Below are positions 54,844-62,843 of a DNA stretch of 64,000 nucleotides, one piece after another; position 1 is the stretch's first letter, and each line of letters begins with the position of its first letter. Source of the stretch: Microbacterium proteolyticum. Its GTDB lineage: Bacteria; Actinomycetota; Actinomycetes; Actinomycetales; Microbacteriaceae. Below the pieces are notes generated by a model. The model searched no databases. It saw only the letters and a list, made by a program, of their open reading frames with translations, and was not told the origin of the DNA. The position numbers and the translations under genes were made by a program. The stretch covers positions 1,240,001 through 1,304,000 of the forward strand of contig NZ_CP121274.1 of NCBI RefSeq assembly GCF_029639405.1, written 5' to 3'.

Positions 54844-56025
54844 TCACGGCCCGACGTACTCGCCGCGCGGACGCAGCCGCATCGCGGGCTCGGCGTACTC
54901 GGCGGCGATGTGGGCGATCCACCCGGCCGTCCGCCCGACGACGAAGACCGTGGCCGCGGTGTCCTCGGGAAGCCGGGCCGCCGAGGCGAGCGCCGCCAGC
55001 GCCAGGTCGACGTTCGGCGCGAGGCGGGCGCGGTCGGCGACGACCTCCTGCAGCCGGCGCACGGCATCCATCGTCCCCTCGCCGTCGGGCAGGGTGGCGA
55101 GAAGCGGGAACAGGGCGTCGGCCCGATCGTCGACGCCGTCGTAGAGCGGATGACCGAACCCCGGGATGCCGTTGCCCTCCTGCAGCGCCTCGGCCAGGGC
55201 CCGTTCCGGCTCCAGGCCGCGACGCACCCGGGCCATCAGGCGGGCGGTGCGGGTCGCTGCGGAGACGTGCAGGGGGGAATCGGCCGCGCCGAGCGCCGCG
55301 CTGACCGCGGCGTATCCGTCGGCGCGCGCGGAGGCCGCGACGCGCGCCGCGAAGGTCGACACCGCCAGATCGTGGTCGATGAGCAGCACGAGAGCGGCGT
55401 TGACGGCGGCGACGACCGGGTCTGACGGCGCGGGGATCCAGGCGGTGACGAGGGAGCGCGCGAGATCGGGGTGCGGGTGCCCGCCGAGGGCGACGGGGAG
55501 TCCGGTCAGGAGGGTCCATCCGATGCGATACGCCGTGTCAGGACTCGCCTCGCGGCGCAGCGGATCGTCGGCGGCGAAGCCCGTCAGGGCCGCGCGCAGG
55601 CGGTCCATCGGGCCCGTGTGGAGCGGCAGCGCCTGCACCATCGCGCGGGCGGAGCCGATCGCGGTGTCGGGTGCGTCGACGCGCTCGGCATCCCACAGCC
55701 AGGCGACGACCTCGGCGAACGGGCGGTCGATCAGGTCGCGGGCGCGGCGACCGCGGTAGAGGAGCTCGCCGTCCTCGATGTCGGCCACATCGGTGCGGAT
55801 CACCCCGAGGGGGAGACCGGTCGTCGGGTGCGCGGGCGTCTGCGCGGCCGTGCGCCGACGCGCGGCGGCGAACGCCTCGACCTCGAGCGCGTCGAACGTC
55901 GAGCCGTGCGCGTCGCGGTCGCGCGCGAGCAGGCCGCGCGAGACGTAGGCGTACAGCGTCGCGGGCTTGACGCCGAGGCGGGAGGCGGCCTGTGCGGCGG
56001 TGAGACGGGGGAGGGAAGGGGGCAC
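54844..56025 (-). CDS. citrate synthase-family protein with N-terminal helix-turn-helix
   Basis: A 393-residue protein. Residues about 6-55 form a MerR/excisionase-like helix-turn-helix (RLTAAQAASRLGVKPATLYAYVSRG). The rest is a citrate synthase fold with the histidines expected in DHDLAVSTF and GFGHPLYDG and an Asp in APNVDLALA, so the catalytic triad positions are occupied. The fusion suggests a DNA-binding enzyme or an enzyme-derived sensor. The GTG at 56025 is chosen because it starts just before the HTH; two overlapping palindromes lie immediately upstream. It is divergent from a second citrate synthase gene. Confidence 0.88.
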   Translation of the reverse strand: MPPSLPRLTAAQAASRLGVKPATLYAYVSRGLLARDRDAHGSTFDALEVEAFAAARRRTAAQTPAHPTTGLPLGVIRTDVADIEDGELLYRGRRARDLIDRPFAEVVAWLWDAERVDAPDTAIGSARAMVQALPLHTGPMDRLRAALTGFAADDPLRREASPDTAYRIGWTLLTGLPVALGGHPHPDLARSLVTAWIPAPSDPVVAAVNAALVLLIDHDLAVSTFAARVAASARADGYAAVSAALGAADSPLHVSAATRTARLMARVRRGLEPERALAEALQEGNGIPGFGHPLYDGVDDRADALFPLLATLPDGEGTMDAVRRLQEVVADRARLAPNVDLALAALASAARLPEDTAATVFVVGRTAGWIAHIAAEYAEPAMRLRPRGEYVGP

Positions 56026-56026
56026 A

Positions 56027-56045
56027 TTGATCCGATCAACGTTGA
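56027..56045. promoter_or_regulatory. overlapping palindromes between the divergent citrate synthase genes
   Basis: TTGATC-C-GATCAA (56027-56039) and TCAACGTTGA (56036-56045) are perfect and share four bases. They lie 2 bases from the GTG of the HTH-containing gene and about 32 bases before the other start. A likely binding site for that HTH protein. Confidence 0.55.
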
Positions 56046-56077
56046 CGGCGTGATCGTCATGTTCGCACACTGAGCGC

Positions 56078-57172
56078 ATGAGCGAGCTGATCGATGTGCC
56101 CCGCGGATTGACGGGGGTGGTGGCGGCCGAAACCGCCATCGGCGACGTGGACGGCGAGGCCGGGATGTACCACTACCGCGGAATCCCGGCGGTGGATCTC
56201 GCGCGCGAGCGCACGTTCGAAGACGTCTGGCATCTGCTGGTGGTCGGGGAGCTCCCGGATGCCACGACCCGGGCATCCTTCCTCGACCGGGTCGCGGCGG
56301 CCGCCGCGCACCCCGCGGTCGACCGTGTCGTCGAGACCGTGGTGGCCCGCACCGACGACCCGCTCACCGCTCTCCGTGCGGCGTGGCCGCTGCTGGCATC
56401 CGCTCGGGGCACCCGTCCGCTATACGACCTCGATGAGCGCGGGCGGCTCGACGACGCGATCGCCTTCGCGGCGGTCGCCCCGCGCGTGATCGCCGCCGTC
56501 GCCCGCAGGGCCGACCCCGGCCCGACGGGGCCGGTCGTCTCCGGCTACCTCGCCGCGCTCACCGGCAGCCATCCCGATTCCGCGCACGAGCGGGCGCTGA
56601 CGGCGTACCTCATCGCCGCGATGGACCACGGCTTCAACGCCTCGACGTTCACCGCGCGGGTCATCGCCTCGACCGGCGCCGACATGGCCGCGTGCCTCAC
56701 CGGCGCGCTCGGGGCGCTGTCGGGTCCGCTCCACGGCGGCGCGCCCGCGCGGGCGCTGGAGAGTCTCGACCGCGCGGGTGAGGATCCCGAGGCGTGGATC
56801 CGTGGCGAGCTCGCCGCCGGCCGTCGGCTGATGGGCTTCGGGCACGCGGTATACCGCACGACCGACCCGCGTTCCGCGCTGCTGCGCAAGGTCGCGGAGG
56901 GCTTCGGCGGCCCGCGGGTCGCGCAGGCTCTGGCGTTCCAGGGCACGGCCGAACGGCTCCTCGCCCAGCACAAGCCCGACCGGCCGCTGCACGCCAACGT
57001 CGAGTTCTACGCCGCCGTCGTCATGGAGGAGTGCGGCATCCCTCCCGAGATGTTCACGCCCACGTTCGCCCTGGCCAGAACGGTGGGCTGGACCGCGCAC
57101 GTCCTCGAGCAGGCGCGCGACCCGAAGATCATCCGGCCCTCCGCGCGGTACGTCGGGCGGCCGCCGGCGTAG
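56078..57172 (+). CDS. citrate synthase-family protein (citrate synthase 2 / methylcitrate synthase type)
   Basis: A 364-residue enzyme condensing acetyl-CoA (or propionyl-CoA) with oxaloacetate. Catalytic histidines are in AMDHGFNAST and GFGHAVYRTTDPR. The acidic residue is Glu in ANVEFYAAVVM where classical enzymes have Asp (NVDFYS); I believe the CitA branch of actinobacteria also carries this Glu, so activity is probably retained. The C-terminus RPSARYVG binds substrate in the family. It is divergent from the HTH-containing paralogue, with no prpB/prpD neighbour. Confidence 0.9.
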   Translation: MSELIDVPRGLTGVVAAETAIGDVDGEAGMYHYRGIPAVDLARERTFEDVWHLLVVGELPDATTRASFLDRVAAAAAHPAVDRVVETVVARTDDPLTALRAAWPLLASARGTRPLYDLDERGRLDDAIAFAAVAPRVIAAVARRADPGPTGPVVSGYLAALTGSHPDSAHERALTAYLIAAMDHGFNASTFTARVIASTGADMAACLTGALGALSGPLHGGAPARALESLDRAGEDPEAWIRGELAAGRRLMGFGHAVYRTTDPRSALLRKVAEGFGGPRVAQALAFQGTAERLLAQHKPDRPLHANVEFYAAVVMEECGIPPEMFTPTFALARTVGWTAHVLEQARDPKIIRPSARYVGRPPA

Positions 57173-57210
57173 GTCTGCGGCGTCGGCTTCGGTGCGTCGC
57201 GCGGGGTTGA

Positions 57211-57361
57211 GCGTCCAAGACACGCCGTATCCCGACCGCGCCATGCGGCGTGTCTTGGACGCTGAGCCGCGCCATGTTCGGAGCCCCCGGTCCCCGGGCG
57301 GTTCGGTGTCCACGACACGCGGATGCCGCGGCATCCCGTCCGCGTGTCTTGGACACTGAAC
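57211..57361. repeat. two tandem hairpins sharing the word GTCCAAGACACG
   Basis: The first has perfect 17-bp arms (57211-57227 and 57246-57262). The second has 23-bp arms pairing at 21 positions (57301-57323 and 57339-57361), with the 16-base palindrome GGATGCCGCGGCATCC (57321-57336) at its centre. Both lie between convergent genes. A further GTCCAAGACGC occurs at 60878. Confidence 0.8.
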
Positions 57362-57394
57362 GGGCGGGGGCTGTGCCGCACCGCGGGCGCGACC

Positions 57395-57769
57395 TCAGCT
57401 CAGGAAGAGCGCGCCGCTGAAGAGGCCGATCGAGATCGACAGCAGGAACGCCGCGACCCCCGCGATGAAGCCGGCGGCGGCCAGCTCGCGCGCCATGCGC
57501 GCGTTCAGGCTCAGGATGCCGAGCACGAACGACACGAGCGCCAGGGCCCAGATGCCGATCTGGATCCAGAGGAACTGGTCGAGCTCCGCCACGGCGCTGA
57601 CCGACACCAGGAAGATGTGCCAGCCGACCACGATCACGCCCGTGATGACCGCGAGGATCGACACGACGCGCAGGTCGCCGCGCGGCGTCGGGGGTGCGGG
57701 AGGCTGATCCCGCGGCGGCACGTGCTGGCCCGGCTCGAGGGAGTCGGGGAGTGCGTCGTCGGCGGGCAT
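57395..57769 (-). CDS. small membrane protein of unknown function
   Basis: A 124-residue protein with a Pro-rich cytoplasmic N-terminus (about 1-32) and three membrane helices (about 34-58, 66-90, 96-120). I do not recognise a family. The ATG at 57769 has GAGGA about 9 bases upstream. It is divergent from the DUF429 gene. No operon partners. Confidence 0.65.
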   Translation of the reverse strand: MPADDALPDSLEPGQHVPPRDQPPAPPTPRGDLRVVSILAVITGVIVVGWHIFLVSVSAVAELDQFLWIQIGIWALALVSFVLGILSLNARMARELAAAGFIAGVAAFLLSISIGLFSGALFLS

Positions 57770-57844
57770 GGGTCGATCCTCGCAGGTTCGCCGCCCCCGC
57801 GGCGAGAGGGCTGCGATGTCGACGCCCCCGCGTAGCCTGCGGGG

Positions 57845-58591
57845 ATGAGAACGATCGGCGTCGACCTGGCCGCCGGGGTGCCCGGCACCGCCCTCGCCGA
57901 GATCGTGTGGTCGGGCGGCGGGGCGCGACTCGCGCGGCTCGAGGTGGGGGTCGACGACGCCGCGATCGTGGCATCCGTCGGCGTAGGCGCGTGGCTGGGG
58001 CTGGACTGTCCGCTCGGCTGGCCCGACGCGTTCGTCGACTTCGTACGTGCGCACCACGTCGGAGCAGAGCCCGAGCTCGGCCCCGTCGACGGGGGCGCCG
58101 ACTGGCGTCGCGGCCTCGTCTACCGCCGCACCGACGTCGTGGTGCGCGAGCGCATCGGACGGTGGCCGCTGAGCGTCTCGACCGATCGGCTCGGGGTCAC
58201 TGCTCTCCGCGGAGCGGGACTGCTCCGGCGGCTCGCCGCCACGGGATTCCCCGTCGACCGTGCCGGGGACGGGCGTCTGTTCGAGGTGTACCCCGGCGGC
58301 GCCCTTCGGATCTGGGGCTTCGACACCAGGAGATACCGGGTGGATGCCACCCGCCGGGCCGACCTGCTCGCCGTGCTGCGGCAGCGGGCGCCGTGGTTCA
58401 ACGTCGGTCCGCACGCGTCGGTCGCCGTGGCATCCGCCGACGCCTTCGACGCGATGATCGCGGCGCTCTCGACGCGGGCTGCGGCTCTCGGTCGGTTCTC
58501 GCGTCCGGGTGCTGACGACGTCGAGGTCGCGCGGCGCGAGGGGTGGGTGGCGCTGCCCGAGGGGGAGTTCGAGGAGCTCGCGCGGCCCTGA
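57845..58591 (+). CDS. DUF429 family protein
   Basis: A 248-residue protein with the RNase H-like DUF429 opening IGVDLAAGVPGTALAEI and later words WLGLDCPLGWP, YRRTDVVVRE and RLFEVYPGGALR. The acidic residues of the first strand suggest nuclease or kinase-fold ancestry; the function is unknown. TAGCCT lies 6 bases before the ATG, so it is probably leaderless. Confidence 0.85.
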   Translation: MRTIGVDLAAGVPGTALAEIVWSGGGARLARLEVGVDDAAIVASVGVGAWLGLDCPLGWPDAFVDFVRAHHVGAEPELGPVDGGADWRRGLVYRRTDVVVRERIGRWPLSVSTDRLGVTALRGAGLLRRLAATGFPVDRAGDGRLFEVYPGGALRIWGFDTRRYRVDATRRADLLAVLRQRAPWFNVGPHASVAVASADAFDAMIAALSTRAAALGRFSRPGADDVEVARREGWVALPEGEFEELARP

Positions 58592-58625
58592 CTCGCCTGG
58601 AGTCCGGGCCGCGCGGCATCCGGGA

Positions 58626-59378
58626 TCAGGGGGCGGTGTAGCCGCCGTCGACCAGGTGGTAGCTGCCGGTCACGAAGCTCGCGGCGTCGCTGGCGAGGAA
58701 CGCGATGAGGTGCGCGACCTCGTCGGGCTTGCCGAGGCGGCCGATCGGGTGCTTGCTGACCAGGAACTCCTTGACGTCGTCACCGACGCCATCCAGCAGC
58801 GGGGTGTCGATGAAGCCGGGGCCCACCGAGTTCACGCGGACGCCCTGCGCCGAGTACTCCAGCGCGGCGGTCTTCGTCATGCCGACGACGGCGTGCTTCG
58901 CGGCGACGTACGCGGGCGACGTGGCGAAGCCGACGCTGCCGAGGATCGAGGCGATGTTGACGACCGAGCCGCCGCCGTTCGCGAGGATCGAGGGGATCTG
59001 CGCCTTCATGTTGCGGAAGACGGCGTTGAGGTTGATGGCGATGACCTTGTCCCAGGCCTCGTCGGAGTACTCCGCCGTCGGTGCGGCGGCGCCGCCGATG
59101 CCGGCGTTGTTCACGCCGATGCGCAGCGGCGCGAGGGTGTTCGCCAGCTCGACCGACGACGCGATCCAGGCGCTGTCGGTGGCGTCGCCGACCGAGGCCT
59201 CGGCCGTGCCGCCGGCAGCGCGGATCTCTTCGACGACCTTGTTCGCGTTGTCGGCGTTGAGGTCGTTCACGACCACGGCGGCGCCGTTCCGGGCCAGGAG
59301 GAGCGCGGTCGAGCGTCCGATCCCGCTGCCCGCTCCCGTCACGATCGCCGAGCGGTTCGCTACGTCGTACTGGGCCAT
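58626..59378 (-). CDS. short-chain dehydrogenase/reductase
   Basis: A 250-residue SDR. The NAD(P) motif TGAGSGIG (about 14-21), NNAGIG, the catalytic Ser in VNIASILGS and the YVAAK pair (Tyr and Lys) are complete, and the protein ends with the typical DGGYTAP. An Asp at the end of the second strand (VVNDLNAD) suggests preference for NAD. The substrate is unknown. ATG with AAGG upstream. Confidence 0.92.
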   Translation of the reverse strand: MAQYDVANRSAIVTGAGSGIGRSTALLLARNGAAVVVNDLNADNANKVVEEIRAAGGTAEASVGDATDSAWIASSVELANTLAPLRIGVNNAGIGGAAAPTAEYSDEAWDKVIAINLNAVFRNMKAQIPSILANGGGSVVNIASILGSVGFATSPAYVAAKHAVVGMTKTAALEYSAQGVRVNSVGPGFIDTPLLDGVGDDVKEFLVSKHPIGRLGKPDEVAHLIAFLASDAASFVTGSYHLVDGGYTAP

Positions 59379-59525
59379 GGGTGGCCTTCTTCCCGGGCGG
59401 GCGCGGTGCCGGGAGATCTTCTCGGACGGTCCGTCCTCGTCCTTCGACCCTACGCCCGCACGAGAGGGATGGATGCGCATGAATGGATGTTGGGCGGGGT
59501 GCAACAACCGCCCGCCGGGGCGCGC

Positions 59526-59624
59526 GTCGCGCAACCTCTGCGATCCGCGCTGGCTCAGCGGCATCCGGCCACCGGTGGCTGACGTTGCGCGAAGCGCTGA
59601 GGGTGTGCGTGGCTAACGCGACAC
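59526..59624. repeat. complex dyad element related to the 43775 and 45534 repeats
   Basis: It contains GCGCAACCTC (59529-59538, also at 43778), GCGCTGGCTCAGCG (59547-59560, also at 45534), the palindrome GCCACCGGTGGC, and CTCAGCG/CGCTGAG and GTCGCG/CGCGAC arm pairs. It fills the gap between the SDR and LLM oxidoreductase genes. Confidence 0.6.
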
Positions 59625-59644
59625 TGCGCGGTCGCCCCGTCGCG

Positions 59645-60799
59645 TCAGGATGTGGCCACGCCGGCGGGCGAGCGGTCGGGGAGCGGCTCCTGCGCCACGA
59701 CCTCGCCGCGGCGCCCGGTCGCTTCGCGGTGGGCGAGCTCCTCGCGGATGAGGGGCAGCAGATAGCGGCCGTAGTCGATGACGTCGTTGAGGTTGTCGTA
59801 GCCGCGGATCGAGACGAGGTCGGCGCCGAGGTCGACGTAGTCGAGGATCGCGGCCGCGACCGTCTCGGGGGTCCCGACGAGAGCGGTCGAGGCGCCCGCG
59901 GCATTCGTGGCCGCGGCCGGTGCGGTCCACAGCGCGCGGTCGTGCACCTCGCCGCGCGCGGCGATGTCGAGCAGCCGCTGCGACCCGACGTTCTGCGGTT
60001 CCTGGGGGTAGCGTGCGCGGACGCCGACGCCGCCGGAGACGTTGCGCTTCAGAGCGTCGAGCACCGTCGCGGCCTTCGCCCACGCGAGTTCCTCGGTCGG
60101 GGCGATGATCGGGCGGAAAGTCACCCACGTGCGCGGACGATCCGTACGTCCCGCGGCATCGGCCGCTGCGGCGATGCGGTCGATCTGCTCCTGCGTCTCC
60201 TTCAGCGGCTCGCCCCAGAGCCCGAAGATGTCGGCGAGCGCACCGCCCACGCGGTAGGCCTCGGCGGACGATCCGCCCACGGACACCGGGATCGTGCCGT
60301 TCACGGGCCGCACCCCGTTCGAGTACCCGACGAACCGGTAGTGCTCGCCGTCCCAGTCGAACGGCTCGTCCGACTCCCACGCCCGGCGCAGGATGCGGAT
60401 GTACTCCTCGGTGCGCGCGTAGCGCTGCTCCTTCGAGAGGAAGTCGCCCTCGCGCGCCTGCTCGGCGTCGTTTCCGCCGGAGATGAAGTGCACGACCGCC
60501 CGTCCCCCGCTCACCTGGTCGAGCGTGGCGAGCGTCTTCGCGGCGTAGGTCGGGTGGATGTTGTTCGGCCGCAGCGCGACGATCGGCTTCACCCGCTCGG
60601 TGTACTGCGCCAACGTGGTGGCGGTGATGAACGGGTCGAACGAGTGGGAGCCGTACGGCTGCAGCGTGTAGTCGAAGCCGGCGTCCTCGACGGCTCGGGC
60701 GTACCGGACGAGGTAGTCCTTGTCGATCTGTGCACCCGGGATCGGGGATAGCTCGTTCGAGGCATTCGGGTACGTGAGGCTGATGAACTCCACGGCCAT
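59645..60799 (-). CDS. LLM-class flavin-dependent monooxygenase (SsuD-like)
   Basis: A 384-residue TIM-barrel enzyme of the bacterial luciferase family, closest in pattern to alkanesulfonate/dimethylsulfone monooxygenases: FDYTLQPYGSHSFDPF early, ALRPNNIHPTYAAKTLATLDQ and SGGRAVVHFISGG (FMN site), YSNGVRPVNGTIPVSVGGSS and DLVSIRGYDNLNDVI near the end. Such enzymes need a flavin reductase; the plant-type reductase at 61-62 kb is near but divergent, so pairing is only a possibility. The ATG at 60799 has AAAGG upstream. A GTCCAAGACGC word and a TAGCGT box lie further upstream. Confidence 0.88.
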   Translation of the reverse strand: MAVEFISLTYPNASNELSPIPGAQIDKDYLVRYARAVEDAGFDYTLQPYGSHSFDPFITATTLAQYTERVKPIVALRPNNIHPTYAAKTLATLDQVSGGRAVVHFISGGNDAEQAREGDFLSKEQRYARTEEYIRILRRAWESDEPFDWDGEHYRFVGYSNGVRPVNGTIPVSVGGSSAEAYRVGGALADIFGLWGEPLKETQEQIDRIAAAADAAGRTDRPRTWVTFRPIIAPTEELAWAKAATVLDALKRNVSGGVGVRARYPQEPQNVGSQRLLDIAARGEVHDRALWTAPAAATNAAGASTALVGTPETVAAAILDYVDLGADLVSIRGYDNLNDVIDYGRYLLPLIREELAHREATGRRGEVVAQEPLPDRSPAGVATS

Positions 60800-61016
60800 G
60801 ACACACAACCTTTCGTCGCACGGATGCCGATTCGGCCGGCGCCCTGTCGGCGACGCTAGGCCGGGTGTCGCGGGGCCGTCCAAGACGCAGGGGTGATGAG
60901 ATTCGATAGGGGTGCGCGATGTCTCGCCGGGGCGCTCGCGAAGGCCCGGAATTCCGCGACGCACAGCCCGTCCGGGTCGTCGGGCGAGCTCCCGCGCGCG
61001 GCGTCGCAGCGTTTCC

Positions 61017-61034
61017 CAACATCTCGAAATGTTG
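61017..61034. promoter_or_regulatory. dyad CAACAT-N6-ATGTTG in the 374-base intergenic region
   Basis: The region 60800-61173 between divergent genes holds no convincing gene. Besides the promoter elements near each gene it contains this perfect 6-bp dyad (spacer CTCGAA), a possible regulator site. Confidence 0.4.
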
Positions 61035-61131
61035 CGACTGCAGGTGCTTCGGTGCCGCATGGCGGTCCCGAGCCGCGTTGCGGCGGGCAGGCGGGGTGTC
61101 GAGCAAGGGCGCGGTCCCATCATCCTCAGCT

Positions 61132-61144
61132 CTACAATTTGTAG
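61132..61144 (+). promoter_or_regulatory. CTACAA-T-TTGTAG operator of the reductase gene
   Basis: A perfect 6+1+6 palindrome followed by GATATAC, a likely -10 region, 30 bases before the ATG. It matches the site at 62803-62815 at 14 of 17 positions over CTACAnTTnGTAGAnAT. The TACA/TGTA core recalls operators of BlaI/MecI/CopY repressors. Confidence 0.6.
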
Positions 61145-61173
61145 ATATACGACGCGGGAAGCGAGGGACGTTC

Positions 61174-62184
61174 ATGGCGTGGTGGAAGCCGAAGCGAGCA
61201 GATGTGGGCCCGGGGAGCGCCGCGAGCGCGACTCATTCGGTCCGGGTGACGCACCGCACGAGCGTTTCCGATCGCGCCATCCTCTTGCGGCTGGAGAACT
61301 CGGACCCCGGGCGGGGTCTCCCCTCATTCGGTGCCGGCGCGCACGTCGATCTGCACATCGAGCGGGGGGCCGTTCGGCAGTACTCGCTCGTCGGCGACCC
61401 TGCGGACTCCGGTGCCTACCTCGTGTGCGTGCAGAGGGAGGACCAGGGCCGTGGGGGGTCCATCTCCGTGCACGACCGGCTCATGCCCGGAGCCCTGGTG
61501 AGCGTGTCCGGTCCGCGGAACACGTTCGCGCTGAGGTCCCACTCGTCGAGGGTTCTGCTGCTGGGTGGAGGAATCGGAGTCACGCCGCTCGTGTCCATGG
61601 CCGAGCAGCTTCATCGGGATGGGGTGCCGTTCGACTTCCATGTGTACGCGCGCGACCGCCGTTCGCTCCCGCTCGCCGACCACCTCGAACAGAGGCCGTG
61701 GGCTGCACGCGTGCACGCGCACTACAGTGATCGCGGTGATTCCTTCCGTTCGAGCGGCCCCTCCGCGCTCTCCGAACCGGTCGGCGGCGGTGCCGTCTAT
61801 GTGTGCGGTCCCGACGCGTTCGTCGAGCTCGCCCTCAGCCGCGCACTCGACGGGGGCTGGGCTGCGGATCAGCTGCACATCGAGAGATTCCGCGCACCCG
61901 ACGAGTCGCGGGAAGGGGCGGCGTTCGAGGTCGTGATCGCGTCGACCGGGGAGCGGGTGCCCGTCGGGGAGAATGAGTCCCTCGCGGACGCCCTCGAGGG
62001 TCGCGGCTTCGAGACCTACCGTTCCTGCGGGCAGGGGTTCTGCGGCTCCTGCGTCGTCGGTGTACGCGGGGGAATCCCCGATCACCGAGATGACTATCAG
62101 TCGGACGCCCAGCACCGTTCGAACGCGATCATCAACGTGTGCGTCTCCCGCTCCCGCACCCCGGTCCTCGAACTCGACCTCTGA
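61174..62184 (+). CDS. flavin/2Fe-2S oxidoreductase (phthalate dioxygenase reductase type)
   Basis: A 336-residue electron-transfer protein with three domains: flavin binding (RQYSLVGDP, about 70), NAD(P) binding (LLLGGGIGVTPLVSMAEQL, about 130-148; YVCGPDAFVE) and a C-terminal plant-type ferredoxin with CGQGFCGSC and a further Cys in NVCVSR, which hold the 2Fe-2S cluster. Such reductases usually feed an oxygenase encoded next to them; none is present. The ATG at 61174 has GAGGG upstream. A shared operator motif links it to the next two genes, which suggests a role in metal or heme metabolism rather than aromatic degradation. Codons are less GC-biased than in most of the window. Confidence 0.88.
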   Translation: MAWWKPKRADVGPGSAASATHSVRVTHRTSVSDRAILLRLENSDPGRGLPSFGAGAHVDLHIERGAVRQYSLVGDPADSGAYLVCVQREDQGRGGSISVHDRLMPGALVSVSGPRNTFALRSHSSRVLLLGGGIGVTPLVSMAEQLHRDGVPFDFHVYARDRRSLPLADHLEQRPWAARVHAHYSDRGDSFRSSGPSALSEPVGGGAVYVCGPDAFVELALSRALDGGWAADQLHIERFRAPDESREGAAFEVVIASTGERVPVGENESLADALEGRGFETYRSCGQGFCGSCVVGVRGGIPDHRDDYQSDAQHRSNAIINVCVSRSRTPVLELDL

Positions 62185-62187
62185 GCG

Positions 62188-62787
62188 TCAGGCGTTCATG
62201 ACGGCCAGCATGACGGCCATGCCGGCGCCCATCAGGATGTAGCAGCCGTCGTGGAGGTCGCGCCCGCGCGAGCGGATGAGTCGCACCGCCCACCAGAGCG
62301 CCGCGGCGGCGCTCAAGGCGATGAAGACGACGTTGAGGGCATCAGCCCAGCCGGGCGTGGCCATGAGCATCGACTCGTCGCCCCCGCCGTGATGATGCCC
62401 GCCTTCCCCGGCATCCATGTCCATTCCGGCCATCAACAGGGGCATCGCCGCGAGCATCCAGATCATCGCCGCATTGAGAACGATGTGCGCCGCGGTCGAG
62501 ATGCGATCCGATACCCGCTGCGTCGCCAGGGAGGGAATGAGGGCGAGCGCGAAGATCGCGAACACCGCGATCTGCGCCCACGTGGCGGCATCCACCACCG
62601 AGACCCACACCATCACGATCATCGCCACGCTCATCACGAGGTGATTCGCGTCGACGATGGTGTGGTGCGCCAGGCCGTCGTGGGTCTCGTTTCGGGTGCG
62701 GCGGTGGCGAACGAGGTCGACGATGCACCACAGTGCGGTGACGCTGAAGGTCGCCGTCAGGATCAGGTTCCACGGGGAAGAAAGCAC
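62188..62787 (-). CDS. DUF5134 membrane protein
   Basis: A 199-residue protein with about six helices and a short His-rich loop (GGHHHGGG, about 129-136), plus Met-rich stretches (MPLLMAGMDMDAG, LMATPGW). The pattern fits DUF5134, a family of unknown function; His and Met suggest copper or other metal contact. The GTG start is 6 bases after TAAACT on the minus strand, so it is probably leaderless. A CTACACTTCGTAG operator lies just upstream, shared with the divergent PepSY gene. Confidence 0.75.
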   Translation of the reverse strand: MLSSPWNLILTATFSVTALWCIVDLVRHRRTRNETHDGLAHHTIVDANHLVMSVAMIVMVWVSVVDAATWAQIAVFAIFALALIPSLATQRVSDRISTAAHIVLNAAMIWMLAAMPLLMAGMDMDAGEGGHHHGGGDESMLMATPGWADALNVVFIALSAAAALWWAVRLIRSRGRDLHDGCYILMGAGMAVMLAVMNA

Positions 62788-62793
62788 GCGGTC

Positions 62794-62815
62794 AGTTTAT
62801 TACTACACTTCGTAG
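62794..62815. promoter_or_regulatory. divergent promoter/operator of the DUF5134 and PepSY genes
   Basis: On the minus strand TAAACT (62799-62794) is the -10 box of DUF5134. CTAC-ACTTC-GTAG (62803-62815), related to the 61132 site, lies next to it in the middle of the divergent region. Confidence 0.55.
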
Positions 62816-62843
62816 AGATCGCACCTTCGACCCTGGAGTAGGC

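Noticed and set aside
60893..61144. 83-codon plus-strand frame in the long intergenic region
   Set aside because: No ribosome site, no recognisable family, and it runs through the operator of the reductase gene.
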